Positions 16,837-25,398 of a stretch of 64,000 bases of DNA are shown here, one piece after another (within the stretch, counting starts at the first letter, position 1; each line of letters begins with the position of its first letter). The DNA lies in assembly GCA_963781555.1 (NCBI GenBank), contig CAWAGB010000008.1, positions 496,001 through 560,000 on the forward strand. Reading direction: 5' to 3'. The notes beneath the pieces were generated by a model. That model was given only the letters and a program-made list of their open reading frames with translations. It made no database searches and was not told the origin of the DNA. This stretch comes from JAICQM01 sp963781555. Its GTDB lineage: Bacteria; Chloroflexota; Limnocylindria; QHBO01. The translations under genes were made by a program, and so were the position numbers.

Positions 16837-17816
16837 GTCTCTCCTCGGGAAGCTGCGGGTGACGGGGGAGTGAGCGCCAGCACGCGGGCCGGCGTATCGA
16901 TGAACAGCCGTTGGCGGAAGCGACCATCGAGGCCGCGCTTCGCCATCTGGTCGCTGAATCCGGTGAGCAGGAAGTCGAGCCCCGGCTTGCCGCCGTAGGC
17001 GCGGTAGTAGCGCGACCGCGCCGCGTCCATGCCGAGCACGATCCGGTCCGCGAACCCGTCCTCGGCCATCTGCTCCAGGAGCGTGAGCGTCCCATTGGGC
17101 GCATCGCCCCAGCGGAACGTTTGGTCATACGCGGCGGTCGCGCCGGTGGCCAGCAGCTCGCGGTGGTAGCCGCGGTCCACGACCTTGTCGACGTGGCTGA
17201 GGACCACCCGGTCCGCGGCGACACCGGCATCGATCAGCAGACGGACCTGCTCCAGCCCGCCGGTGCCATGCTCGCAGTGGGTCATGATCGGTGCGCCGGT
17301 GCGCAGGTGGGCGGCTGCCGCGGCGCGGAAGATGCGCGCATCACGCTCCGACGGTCCGCCCTCGCTGCCGGCGACCTTGATGATCCCGGCGCGATGCGCC
17401 GTGCGCGCCACCACCGGGCCGCTGTAGTCGTTGGCGTCAATGCCCTCCTCGAGGTCGGCGACGAACAGCTCCGCCAGCTCGTCTTCCCCGATCCGTGCGC
17501 TCCAATGCGACGGCCCGTAGTAGCGGTCGTGGTGCAGGCCGGTGGGCGCCACGATCTGCACGCCCGTCCGCCGGCTCAGCTCGGCGAGGAGGACGGCGTT
17601 GCGGCCGGCGTCGGCGGGCATGGCGTCGACCGCCGAACGCAGGCCGTGGGCGGCTGCGCCTCGCAGCTCCTCCGCGAGGCGGCCCACGTCGTTGAGCAGG
17701 AACTCGGGCTCGAGCTCCACCGCGCGTCCGCCATCGATCACGAGGTGCTCATGGGCGTAGGTGATTCCCAGCTCGCCGGCGGGGATGTCGCCGAGGACCG
17801 TGCGCACGACGCTCAT
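16833..17816 (-). CDS. phosphotriesterase-family hydrolase (lactonase-like)
   Basis: A 327-residue TIM-barrel metallohydrolase of the PTE/PHP family. HxH is ITYAHEHLVID near residue 23; the later metal ligands are in GIIKVAGSEG (the bridging carboxy-lysine position), IMTHCEHGTG, VVLSHVDKVVD and IVLGMDAARSRYY (terminal Asp). In sugar operons such proteins are often lactonases acting on aldonolactones or phosphorylated lactones, consistent with the dehydrogenases on either side. Start ATG overlaps the stop of the FAD enzyme gene. Confidence 0.8.
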   Translation of the reverse strand: MSVVRTVLGDIPAGELGITYAHEHLVIDGGRAVELEPEFLLNDVGRLAEELRGAAAHGLRSAVDAMPADAGRNAVLLAELSRRTGVQIVAPTGLHHDRYYGPSHWSARIGEDELAELFVADLEEGIDANDYSGPVVARTAHRAGIIKVAGSEGGPSERDARIFRAAAAAHLRTGAPIMTHCEHGTGGLEQVRLLIDAGVAADRVVLSHVDKVVDRGYHRELLATGATAAYDQTFRWGDAPNGTLTLLEQMAEDGFADRIVLGMDAARSRYYRAYGGKPGLDFLLTGFSDQMAKRGLDGRFRQRLFIDTPARVLALTPPSPAASRGET

Positions 17817-19129
17817 GCGGCCAGCTCCAGGATCGCGCCGGCGGCGCGCAGCCGGTCGCGCAGGGCGGGGACGGCAAGCGCGCGCGCGTCCACCTTCGCG
17901 GCGGCGGCCATACCGGCAGCGGTGCCCGCAGCCTGGCCCATCGCCATGCACTGGGCCATCGAGCGGACCGACGCGTGCGCGTCGTGCGTCGCCGAGAAGC
18001 AGCGGCCGGCGACGAGCACGTTGGTCGCGTCGCGGACCACCAGGCTCGGATACGGGATCCCCACCGCCTGGCCGTCGGGGAGGTAGGTCCAGGCCGTATC
18101 GGTGCCACCGTGGTGGTCCTCGATGGGAGCGCCGCACAGCCCCACCTGGTCGTCGAACTGGCGCGCGGCGAGCACGTCATCGCGGGTCAGCCGTGCGTCC
18201 CCGTAGACGCGCCGCGTCTCGCGCACCCCGATCTGTGTGCTCAGCGCCAGCAGCGCGGCGCGCTCGTAGCCCGGCACCCGGTCGATGAGGAAGCGGACGT
18301 ACTCGAGCGCCTGGCGGCGGCCGGCGATCTCGGCGCTGGTCAGGAACTCGGGGTCGGTGGTGTTGACGATCTGGCCGTTGCGCCGCTCGGTCGAGTCGAG
18401 GCGGGTCATGACCGTGGCCATCACCCCGTCGAGCGGGGTGATGTGATCGGAGCCTTCCCGGCGCGGGAGGTCATAGGCGCCGGACTCGGCCGCCTCGGCC
18501 ATGAGGGCGTGGAACGCCGCGCGGTCGATGCCGCGCCGGGCAGCCACGTCCACGTTCCCGATGCGGAAGGTGGTGGTCAGCGTCTGCGCCGGGTCGCGCT
18601 CCCCCGCCGTCTCGTAGCCGAAGCCGGCGAAATGGCAGAGGTCCGCGTCGCCCGACGCGTCGACGAAGGTGCGCGCCGCCACCCGTCGCAGCCCGGCGCG
18701 CGTCGCGAGCGTCACCTCGCCCACGCGTCCGTCGCGCGCCGTCGCATCCTGGAGGGTGGCGTGCAGCAGGATGCGCGCGCCGGACCCCTCCACCAGGCGC
18801 TCCCACGCAACCTTGAGGTGCTCCGGGTGGTACGTCACCCCGGTGCCCGCGCCGTACGTGTTTGGACGCTCGACCACCGGACCCATGTGGCGCAGCTCCG
18901 CGACCACGTCGTCGCCGATGCCGCCGACCACCTTGCGCGCCGTGCTGCCCGGTGTGAAGAAGCCGTAGAACGTGTCGAGGACCGCCGTGCTGGTGCCACC
19001 CAGGAACGGCAGCTTCTCCACCAGCAGGACCGATGCGCCGCCGCGGGCGGCGGCGATGGCGGCCGTCGAGCCAGCCGATCCCGAGCCGATGACGCAGACG
19101 TCCACGTCCGCCAGCAGCGGGATGCTCAT
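17813..19129 (-). CDS. FAD-dependent oxidoreductase (FAD_oxidored family)
   Basis: A 438-residue flavoprotein. The FAD Rossmann motif VCVIGSGSAGSTAAIAAARGG is at residues ~11-31, followed by LLVEKLPFLGGTSTA. RTFVDASGDADLCHFAG and the late NVLVAGRCFSATHDAHASVR...AMGQAAGTAAG segments match PF12831 proteins. No signal peptide is present, so it acts in the cytoplasm. It lies between the SDR and the lactonase-like gene, both with 4-nt overlaps, so it probably oxidises or reduces an intermediate of the same sugar route. Confidence 0.82.
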   Translation of the reverse strand: MSIPLLADVDVCVIGSGSAGSTAAIAAARGGASVLLVEKLPFLGGTSTAVLDTFYGFFTPGSTARKVVGGIGDDVVAELRHMGPVVERPNTYGAGTGVTYHPEHLKVAWERLVEGSGARILLHATLQDATARDGRVGEVTLATRAGLRRVAARTFVDASGDADLCHFAGFGYETAGERDPAQTLTTTFRIGNVDVAARRGIDRAAFHALMAEAAESGAYDLPRREGSDHITPLDGVMATVMTRLDSTERRNGQIVNTTDPEFLTSAEIAGRRQALEYVRFLIDRVPGYERAALLALSTQIGVRETRRVYGDARLTRDDVLAARQFDDQVGLCGAPIEDHHGGTDTAWTYLPDGQAVGIPYPSLVVRDATNVLVAGRCFSATHDAHASVRSMAQCMAMGQAAGTAAGMAAAAKVDARALAVPALRDRLRAAGAILELAA

Positions 19130-19920
19130 CGCGGTTCCGCCGACACGACGGACCAGCCACCGTCGACGGCGAGCACCTGGCCGGTGATGCTGCGCGCGTC
19201 CAGGCCCAGCAAGAAGGCCGCGGCGCGCCCGACGTCGTCCGCCGCCACGAGGCCCCCGGCGAGCGGCTGCTTGCGCCGGGCAAAGGCGACCGTGGCGGGG
19301 TCGGCGGCGGCGCGGGCAGCCATCGGTGTATCGGTCAGACCGGGTGCCACCACGTTGACCCTGATTCCGTCGCGGGCGTACGTGGCCGCCATGGCGGTGC
19401 CCAGCGCCACGATCCCGCCCTTGGCGGCGGCGTAGGCGTGGGTCGCGAACAGCTCCGGTACCGGGTGCGAGGCCAGCACGCTCGACACCAGCACGATGGC
19501 CCCACGCCCGCCGTCCGGTTGGGCGTCCTGGGAGAGCATCCGGCGCACGACAGCGCGCGCGACGAGCGCCTGGGAGCGGAGGTTGAGCTCGAGCGTGCGG
19601 TCCCATCCCTCGACGCTCAGCTCGTGGATGGGCCCATCGCCGAAGCGCCGCCCACTGCCACCTGCAACCGAGAGGAGGCCGTCGATGCGACCGAAACGCG
19701 CGATGCCGGCGGCGATCGCGGCCTCCACCTGCGCTTCGTCGGTCAGGTCAGCGACGAACGTTCCGGTCCGATCCGGCTCCCCCAGGCGCGCCGCCAGCTG
19801 GTCGGCGTGTCCGGGGGTTCGCGAGACGACGAAGGCGGCATCGCCAGCATCGACCAGGGCGGCCGCCGCCGCGGCCGCGATGCCGGTCGACCCGGTGACG
19901 ATGTGGACGCGCCCGCTCAC
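19126..19920 (-). CDS. short-chain dehydrogenase/reductase (SDR)
   Basis: A 264-residue classical SDR. The cofactor loop reads HIVTGSTGIAAAAAAAL (TGxxxGI-like), with LLSVAGGSG at the NNAG position. Catalytic Ser is in VLVSSVLAS and Tyr-Lys in HAYAAAKGGIV; GQVLAVDGG is the usual C-terminal segment. GTG at 19920 overlaps the regulator stop (GTGA). Likely a sugar or sugar-acid dehydrogenase of the second operon. Confidence 0.85.
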   Translation of the reverse strand: MSGRVHIVTGSTGIAAAAAAALVDAGDAAFVVSRTPGHADQLAARLGEPDRTGTFVADLTDEAQVEAAIAAGIARFGRIDGLLSVAGGSGRRFGDGPIHELSVEGWDRTLELNLRSQALVARAVVRRMLSQDAQPDGGRGAIVLVSSVLASHPVPELFATHAYAAAKGGIVALGTAMAATYARDGIRVNVVAPGLTDTPMAARAAADPATVAFARRKQPLAGGLVAADDVGRAAAFLLGLDARSITGQVLAVDGGWSVVSAEPR

Positions 19921-20861
19921 AGCGCCGCCGCCGCGGCTGCGTCGGTGACGAGGACGTCGACCATCCCGGTGGCCAGCGCGCCGCGGATGGCCGGGGCCTT
20001 GGCGGCTCCAGCCGCGACGGCGATGACGCGCGGCACGGCGCGCAGCTGATCGATGGAGATGGCGATCGCCCGCGCAGCAAGCTCCGGCGCCACGACGGTG
20101 CCGTCGGCAGCGAATGGGTGCACGACCAGCTCGCCAACCGCGCCCCTGGCTCGCAGCGCGTCCAGCTCGTCATCTTCCAGCGCGCCGGAGGCGATGAGCG
20201 AGGACCCGGCACGGCCGCCCCTGGCCTCCCACGCGCCGATGCCGATGACCGCGGCGTCGAGCCCGACGTAGGCAGCCAGGACGCTGGCCACCTCAGGCTC
20301 GGCCGCGAGGGCGTCGCGCAACCGAGGGGTCGCCACGAAGGCCGGGGCGTACAGGTCACGGTGTCTGCCGCCCAGTCGCTCCGCGAACACACGCGCGGCC
20401 TCGCCCGGAGCATGGTCGCGTTCGAGGTGCACGGAGCCGCCAGCCAGGGGGACCACGGTCAGGCCGGGATGGCGACGGGCCGGCAGCCAGCGGGCCGTCG
20501 CGGCGAGGGTAGAGCCCCAAGCCACCCCGACGGTGCGTACCGCAGCGAGCAGCTCGGCAACGACATCCGCCGCCAGCCGCGCCGTGGCATCGGTCGGGTC
20601 GCCACCGCCGGCTGCCACCGCACACAGGTCGAGCCCGAAGCGCGTCTCCAGGGCCTGCGCCACGGCCCGGTCCGACTCCGGCGCATCTCGATACTCGATG
20701 CGGACGAGCCCGGTGGCGCGTGCCTCGTGGAGCAGCCGCGCCACGCGGAAGCGGGAGATCCCGAGGCGGGCGCCGATCTCGACCTTGCTCAGGCCCCCGT
20801 CGTAGTACAGCCGCGCGACCTGCGTCGCAAGGCCGGTGGTGCCGCGCTCCGCGATGCTCAT
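19917..20861 (-). CDS. SorC/DeoR-type sugar-binding transcriptional regulator
   Basis: A 314-residue regulator. The N-terminal helix-turn-helix (residues ~12-55) reads VARLYYDGGLSKVEIGARLGISRFRVARLL; the rest is a SorC-type sugar-phosphate-binding domain with VGVAWGSTLAATA and GIGAWE. Members sense a phosphorylated pathway intermediate. It is the second gene of the operon, so direct control of the promoter at 21488-21540, where two CGCTCATCTGA repeats occur, is likely. Confidence 0.83.
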   Translation of the reverse strand: MSIAERGTTGLATQVARLYYDGGLSKVEIGARLGISRFRVARLLHEARATGLVRIEYRDAPESDRAVAQALETRFGLDLCAVAAGGGDPTDATARLAADVVAELLAAVRTVGVAWGSTLAATARWLPARRHPGLTVVPLAGGSVHLERDHAPGEAARVFAERLGGRHRDLYAPAFVATPRLRDALAAEPEVASVLAAYVGLDAAVIGIGAWEARGGRAGSSLIASGALEDDELDALRARGAVGELVVHPFAADGTVVAPELAARAIAISIDQLRAVPRVIAVAAGAAKAPAIRGALATGMVDVLVTDAAAAAAL

Positions 20862-21487
20862 GACCCGGACCGCACGGCGTCGAGAATGGCACGCCGTCCG
20901 GCTGGGTCCGCCGCGACGATCGCCGAGCCGATGCCGACCGCGACCGCGCCGGCGCCCAGGAATGCGGCCGCGTTCGTCCCATCGATCCCACCGGTGGGGA
21001 TGAGCGGCACGTCGGGTAAGGGGCCGCGCAGCTCGCGCACGAACGACGGGCCGAGCGACGAGGCCGGAAACAGCTTGACGAACGTGGCGCCGGCATCCCA
21101 CGCCGTGGCGATCTCGGTGGGGGAGTACGCGCCCGGGATGAAGGGCATGCCCATGGCAACCGCCGCCTGGAGCAGGTCGGCGTCGAAGATGGGGCTCACC
21201 GAGAAGTCCACCCCGACCTCGACCGCCGTTCGAAGGTCGGCGGCGCTGCGCACGGTGCCGGCACCGAGCAGCGCATCGCCGGGGAGTACGGCGCGGCATG
21301 CAGCCAATGCGGCCGCAGGGTCGGTGGCGTCCATGGTGACCTCGAAGACCCGCGCCCCCGCCGCCGCCAGCTCGGCGGCGATGGACGCCAGGCGCTCAAC
21401 AGGCTCGACGCGGCGCAAGACAACGACCAGGCGCTCCGCGCGAATGCGGGCGCTGGGCGGGGAGCGGCGCAGATCTTCAGCCGTCAT
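20858..21487 (-). CDS. eda: KDPG/KHG-type 2-keto-3-deoxy-phosphogluconate aldolase
   Basis: A 209-residue class I aldolase and first gene of the second operon. Schiff-base K138 lies in FVKLFPAS, with E49 (FEVTMD) and the phosphate loop IPTGGIDGTN. The enzyme splits 2-keto-3-deoxy-6-phosphogluconate (or the galacto isomer) into pyruvate and glyceraldehyde-3-phosphate, which suggests the pathway ends in an Entner-Doudoroff-like cleavage. A TACGAT -10 box (21496-21501) sits 8 nt upstream of the ATG. Confidence 0.86.
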   Translation of the reverse strand: MTAEDLRRSPPSARIRAERLVVVLRRVEPVERLASIAAELAAAGARVFEVTMDATDPAAALAACRAVLPGDALLGAGTVRSAADLRTAVEVGVDFSVSPIFDADLLQAAVAMGMPFIPGAYSPTEIATAWDAGATFVKLFPASSLGPSFVRELRGPLPDVPLIPTGGIDGTNAAAFLGAGAVAVGIGSAIVAADPAGRRAILDAVRSGS

Positions 21488-21495
21488 GAGGCAGC

Positions 21496-21538
21496 ATCGT
21501 AGGCGCTCGCTCATCTGATGCGCAAGGCGCTCATCTGA
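21496..21538 (-). promoter_or_regulatory. promoter of the KDPG aldolase operon with paired operator-like repeats
   Basis: On the minus strand TACGAT (21496-21501) is the -10, 8 nt before the ATG, with a possible TTGCGC -35 18 bp upstream. Two identical 11-mers (CGCTCATCTGA, plus-strand sense) at 21508-21518 and 21528-21538 are exactly 20 bp apart, about two helical turns, and overlap the spacer and -35. They are candidate sites for the SorC regulator of the operon. Confidence 0.55.
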
Positions 21539-21571
21539 GCGGTGACGGCCGGCAACGTCCCACCCGCTACG

Positions 21572-22129
21572 ATGCGCTGCGTGCCCACGCTCGCCGCGCC
21601 CGACACCGCCCTTCACGCATCGTTCCTTGCCGCCCTCGCCGAGTTCCGCGCCGAGGGCCGCCTGGGGCCGGCCGACTCGACCGGCCTCGCTCACGAGGTG
21701 CGAACAGGCATCCCCGGCCTCGACGATCCGGATGGCGTTGCCGCCTACGTCGCCGGCCTGCGCGCCCGCGCGCTGCCGGAGACGCCGCGTCCCGCCGGGT
21801 ACGTGCCGGACACGCTGCTCTGGTTCGCCGACGGCACCGACTGGCTGGGGCGGCTCAGCATCCGCCATCGCCTGAACGAGATGCTTCTCGAGGTGGGCGG
21901 CCACATCGGCTACGACGTGCGGCCATCCGCGCGGCGGCGGGGCCACGGCACCGAGATGCTGCGCCAGGCGCTTCCGATGGCGGGGCGGTTGGGCATCGAT
22001 CCGGCACTCGTCACCTGTGACGTCGACAACGTCGGCTCACGGAAGGTGATCGAGGGCAACGGCGGCCGGCTCGAGGACGAGCGCCACGGCAAGCTCCGCT
22101 TCTGGGTGCCGACGACACACCGCGACTGA
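21572..22129 (+). CDS. GNAT-family N-acetyltransferase
   Basis: A protein of about 185 residues with a GNAT fold. The acetyl-CoA loop appears as IGYDVRPSARRRGHGTEML (R/Q-x-x-G-x-G/A type), followed by TCDVDNVGSRKVIEGNGG. Substrate unknown. ATG 21572 is used here. GTG at 21581 would sit 7 nt after a TACGAT box (21568-21573) and fits a leaderless start; GTG at 21542 is less likely. Confidence 0.75.
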   Translation: MRCVPTLAAPDTALHASFLAALAEFRAEGRLGPADSTGLAHEVRTGIPGLDDPDGVAAYVAGLRARALPETPRPAGYVPDTLLWFADGTDWLGRLSIRHRLNEMLLEVGGHIGYDVRPSARRRGHGTEMLRQALPMAGRLGIDPALVTCDVDNVGSRKVIEGNGGRLEDERHGKLRFWVPTTHRD

Positions 22130-22214
22130 GGGAACGCCAACGGGCCATGCGACCCGTGCGCCCGGGGCCATTGGGCAGCGGTCCGACGGAGGACCGGGCG
22201 CCTAGAATCGGGCC

Positions 22215-22763
22215 ATGACCGTCGTCGCGGTCGCGACCTTCCTCGCCCTGCTGGGAGCCGTGGCGGTGGTCGTCGACCTCATCCTCATCTCCGGCAGCGT
22301 GCTCATGGGTCGCGAGGCGCGCGGTGCGCTTCGCGACATCGTCACCCCGTATGCGGTGCCTTTGGCGACCCTGGTCGCCGTGACTGCCGTCTCCGGCAGC
22401 CTCTACTTCTCGGAAGTCGCGCACCTCGAGCCGTGCGTGCTGTGCTGGTACCAGCGGATCGCGATGTATCCGCTCGTGCTCCTGCTGGGCCTCGCCGCGG
22501 TGCGTCGTGACCCTGCCGTGCGGCCGTACGGCATGACGCTGGCCGCCGTCGGCGCGGCCATCAGCGCCTACCACATCGCCGTGCAGCGCCTCCCCGGCAT
22601 GCCGTCCACCAGCTGCTCCATCACCGCACCATGCTCTGCCATCCAGGTAGAGGTGCTCGGCTTCGTCACCATCCCGGTGCTCGCCCTCGTTGCCTTCCTC
22701 ACGATTCTCGTGCTGCTCGGCGTGCGCGGTCCCGGCCCCACCCAGGAGGATCCAATCGCATGA
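22215..22763 (+). CDS. DsbB/BdbC-type disulfide bond formation membrane protein
   Basis: A 182-residue protein with four or five hydrophobic helices. The quinone-side redox pair is CVLCWYQR (the conserved CxxC), and a second loop contains CSITAPCS. This is the DsbB/BdbC layout, which re-oxidises an extracytoplasmic thiol oxidase. A TAGAAT -10 (22203-22208) lies 6 nt before the ATG. The next gene, a thioredoxin-fold protein, overlaps by ATGA and is the probable partner. Confidence 0.85.
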   Translation: MTVVAVATFLALLGAVAVVVDLILISGSVLMGREARGALRDIVTPYAVPLATLVAVTAVSGSLYFSEVAHLEPCVLCWYQRIAMYPLVLLLGLAAVRRDPAVRPYGMTLAAVGAAISAYHIAVQRLPGMPSTSCSITAPCSAIQVEVLGFVTIPVLALVAFLTILVLLGVRGPGPTQEDPIA

Positions 22764-23419
22764 GCTCCGCACGCAGCCGCGGGATGCCGCGCCGCAGCTC
22801 CCAACATGTCGCGCCACGCCGCCTGCCCGGCTTCGTGGTCTGGATCGTCGTGGCGATCCTCGTGGCGGTCGCCGCGGTAGCCGCCATCTTCCTCTCGTCG
22901 GGAGCGGGCAGAGCAACCGCGGAACCGGCCCCGCGCCTCACCGTCAGCGGATCGGCGCTGCCGGCGTTCTCGTCGGACGGCACCGATCCGGCGGTCGGGG
23001 TGGCCCTGCCGACCCTGAGCGGCACTGGTCCAGGCGGCGCGCCGGCCGAGATCGGCCCAACGGGCGCGCCACAGATCGTGGTCGTCGTCGCGCATTGGTG
23101 CCCGCACTGCCGCGCGGAGGTGCCGCGAATCGTGGCCTGGCTGCGGGGCAACAGCCTTCCCTCCGGGGTGACGATGACCACCCTCTCCACCGGCATTGAT
23201 CCCGCACGCCCCAACTTCCCGCCGTCCGCGTGGCTGCGCACGGAGGGGTGGACGGCACCGGTGCTGACCGATGACGCCGCGTCGAGCGGTCTCGCGGCCC
23301 TGGGCTTCACCAGCTTCCCCGGCTTTGTCTTCGTCAACGGCGATGGGACGGTGGCCGGCCGCATGGTCGGGGAGCTCGACCCGGCCCAGATCGCATCCAT
23401 CGCCGCCAGCCTGCGCTGA
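22760..23419 (+). CDS. membrane-anchored thioredoxin-fold protein (TlpA-like), WCPHC motif
   Basis: A 219-residue protein with one N-terminal membrane helix (residues ~25-45: FVVWIVVAILVAVAAVAAIFL) and an external thioredoxin domain. The active site is HWCPHCRAEV and the cis-proline is in TSFPGFVF. CPHC is the DsbA-type dipeptide, so with the DsbB-like gene just upstream it probably forms disulfides in exported proteins. AGGAGG precedes the ATG, which overlaps the previous stop. Confidence 0.83.
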   Translation: MSSARSRGMPRRSSQHVAPRRLPGFVVWIVVAILVAVAAVAAIFLSSGAGRATAEPAPRLTVSGSALPAFSSDGTDPAVGVALPTLSGTGPGGAPAEIGPTGAPQIVVVVAHWCPHCRAEVPRIVAWLRGNSLPSGVTMTTLSTGIDPARPNFPPSAWLRTEGWTAPVLTDDAASSGLAALGFTSFPGFVFVNGDGTVAGRMVGELDPAQIASIAASLR

Positions 23420-23440
23420 GGCCGCGCCATACTTCATGGC

Positions 23441-24328
23441 ATGACACTCGATACCCGCGCGTTCACGCTGCCGGATGGCCGTACGCTTGACGTCTTCGTG
23501 GGAGGCGCCGCCACCGGTGATGCGCTGATCGCGCATCACGGCACCCCCGGCGACGCGAGCCGCTTCGCCGCCTGGAGCGGGGCCGCCGCCCGCCACGGCC
23601 TGCGGCTCGTCACCTTCAGCCGGCCAGGCTATGCCACCTCGACACGCCGGCCCGGCCGCACCGTGGCTGACGTGGCGGATGACGTGACAGCGCTGGCCGA
23701 CGGGCTCGGCATCGGCGAGTTCATGGCAATCGGGGGGTCGGGCGGCGGCCCGCACTCGATCGCCTGCGTCGCGATGCTGCCGGATCGGTGCCGCGCCGCC
23801 GCCGCGTTGGTCACCGTCGCCCCGTGGGCGGCGCCGGGGCTCGACTGGTTCGACGGCATGGCGCAGCTCAACCTCGACGAGTTCGGCGCTGCCCTGGAGG
23901 GCGAGGACACGCTGCGCGCGTGGATGGCCGCCCACGGAGAGGAGTACCGCCACGTGACCGGCGACCAGCTGGCCGGTGCGCTGGGCGAGGCGATCCCGCC
24001 CGTGGACCGCGACGTGCTGACCGGCGAGGAGGCGGAGTCACAGGCGGCCGGCATGCGCCGCGCGCTCGAGCACGGCTTTGACGGCTGGGTCGACGACGAC
24101 CTCGCGTTCTCGCGACCGTGGGGCTTCGACCTGGAAGGCATCACCCGCCCGGTGCGCATCTGGCAGGGTGAGCTGGATCGGCTGGTGCCGGTCGCCCATG
24201 GCCGCTGGCTCGCGGACCAGATCCCCGGCGCGCAGTTCTCGATGGCCCCCGGCCACGGTCACCTGTCGCTCCCCATCGCCTACCGCGACGAGATCCTGGA
24301 CGACCTGCTGACCGTCGCCCGCGCCTGA
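23441..24328 (+). CDS. alpha/beta hydrolase
   Basis: A 295-residue alpha/beta-hydrolase-fold enzyme. The oxyanion region is HHGTPGDASRF, the nucleophile elbow is GGSGGGPHS (Ser), the acid is near QGELDRLVPV and the catalytic His is in GHGHLSLP. There is no signal peptide. A CATACT -10-like box lies 7 nt before the ATG. Substrate unknown. Confidence 0.82.
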   Translation: MTLDTRAFTLPDGRTLDVFVGGAATGDALIAHHGTPGDASRFAAWSGAAARHGLRLVTFSRPGYATSTRRPGRTVADVADDVTALADGLGIGEFMAIGGSGGGPHSIACVAMLPDRCRAAAALVTVAPWAAPGLDWFDGMAQLNLDEFGAALEGEDTLRAWMAAHGEEYRHVTGDQLAGALGEAIPPVDRDVLTGEEAESQAAGMRRALEHGFDGWVDDDLAFSRPWGFDLEGITRPVRIWQGELDRLVPVAHGRWLADQIPGAQFSMAPGHGHLSLPIAYRDEILDDLLTVARA

Positions 24329-24332
24329 GCCG

Positions 24333-25337
24333 CTACTGCGGGATGTGGCCCGGCTGGGCGTTGGGGTCCGCGGCCGCCTCCACCGAGACGCTCGCCGGCG
24401 GGATGACCCCCATCCGGCCTGCCTGGTAGTCGGTGACCGCCTGGATGATCTCGTCGCGCGTATTCATGACGAACGGTCCGTAGGCGGCGATCGGCTCGCG
24501 GATCGGTCGCCCGCCGAGCAGCAGCAGCTCGAGGCGTCGCGAAGGTCCCTCGGGAAGCGCGTCGGCGGCGACCTCGAGATGCTCGCCGTCACCCAGCACC
24601 GCCATCTGTCCGGCCTGGATCGGCGTGCGCGACGGTCCCACCGTTCCCGAGCCACCGAGCGCGTAGACCAGCGCGTTGAACTCGCGCGGCCAGGCGACGC
24701 TGAGGCGCGCCTCCGGGTGCAGGGTTGCGTGGGCGTAGGCGATGGGCGTGCGGGTCGAGCCCGGGCCAAGGAAGCCGTCGAGCTCGCCGGCGATGATTCG
24801 CACCAGCGCGGCGCCGTCGGCCGAGGCGACCAGCCGCACGCTGCCGGGATCGATGTCCTGGTAGCGCGGCGGGATCCACTTGTCGGCGGCCGGCAGGTTG
24901 ACCCACAGCTGGACGCCGTGGAAGAGGCCGCCGGTGGCGACGAGCTCCGGCGGAGGCATCTCGGAATGGACGAGCCCCGAGCCGGCGGTCATCCACTGCG
25001 TGGCCCCGTCGCTGATGAGGCCGCCGCCGCCGGTCGAGTCGCGGTGCTGGAGCTTGCCGTCGAGCATGTAGGTGACAGTCTCGAAGCCACGGTGCGGGTG
25101 ATCCGGGGCGCCCTTTGCCTCGCCCGGGCCGTACTCGACCTCGCCCATCTGGTCGAGCAGGATGAACGGGTCGGTGAGGCTGTGGGGGATGGCCACGAAC
25201 GGGCGGCGCACCCGGAAGCCCTCGCCCTCCAGGAGCGAGGGTGCAGTGACGCGGGTGACGACCGGCCGCGACACGCTCTTGGGCGCGGGGGAAGGCAGTC
25301 GAGGGAGGGTGAGCAGGTCCGCAGTGATGGCGGGCAT
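24333..25337 (-). CDS. pirin-family bicupin protein
   Basis: A 334-residue protein. The N-terminal cupin has the pirin signature DHPHRGFETVTYMLDGKLQHRDS (metal His/His/His/Glu) and HSEMPPP; the C-terminal cupin is less conserved. Pirins are iron-binding; some show quercetinase activity and others have regulatory roles. The gene diverges from the sirtuin gene across an 18-bp inverted repeat (25357-25374). Confidence 0.88.
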   Translation of the reverse strand: MPAITADLLTLPRLPSPAPKSVSRPVVTRVTAPSLLEGEGFRVRRPFVAIPHSLTDPFILLDQMGEVEYGPGEAKGAPDHPHRGFETVTYMLDGKLQHRDSTGGGGLISDGATQWMTAGSGLVHSEMPPPELVATGGLFHGVQLWVNLPAADKWIPPRYQDIDPGSVRLVASADGAALVRIIAGELDGFLGPGSTRTPIAYAHATLHPEARLSVAWPREFNALVYALGGSGTVGPSRTPIQAGQMAVLGDGEHLEVAADALPEGPSRRLELLLLGGRPIREPIAAYGPFVMNTRDEIIQAVTDYQAGRMGVIPPASVSVEAAADPNAQPGHIPQ

Positions 25338-25356
25338 GGGATGGGTGCCGTCTAAC

Positions 25357-25374
25357 TAGTTGCGTAGTCAACTA
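25357..25374. promoter_or_regulatory. inverted repeat operator between pirin and sirtuin genes
   Basis: TAGTTG-CGTAGT-CAACTA is a perfect 6-6-6 repeat in the divergent intergenic region, like MarR-type operators. It abuts a plus-strand TATACA (25373-25378) that could be the -10 of the sirtuin gene. No MarR gene is nearby, so the binding protein would be encoded elsewhere. Confidence 0.5.
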
Positions 25375-25398
25375 TACACGGTTCGTCAAGATGGACCG

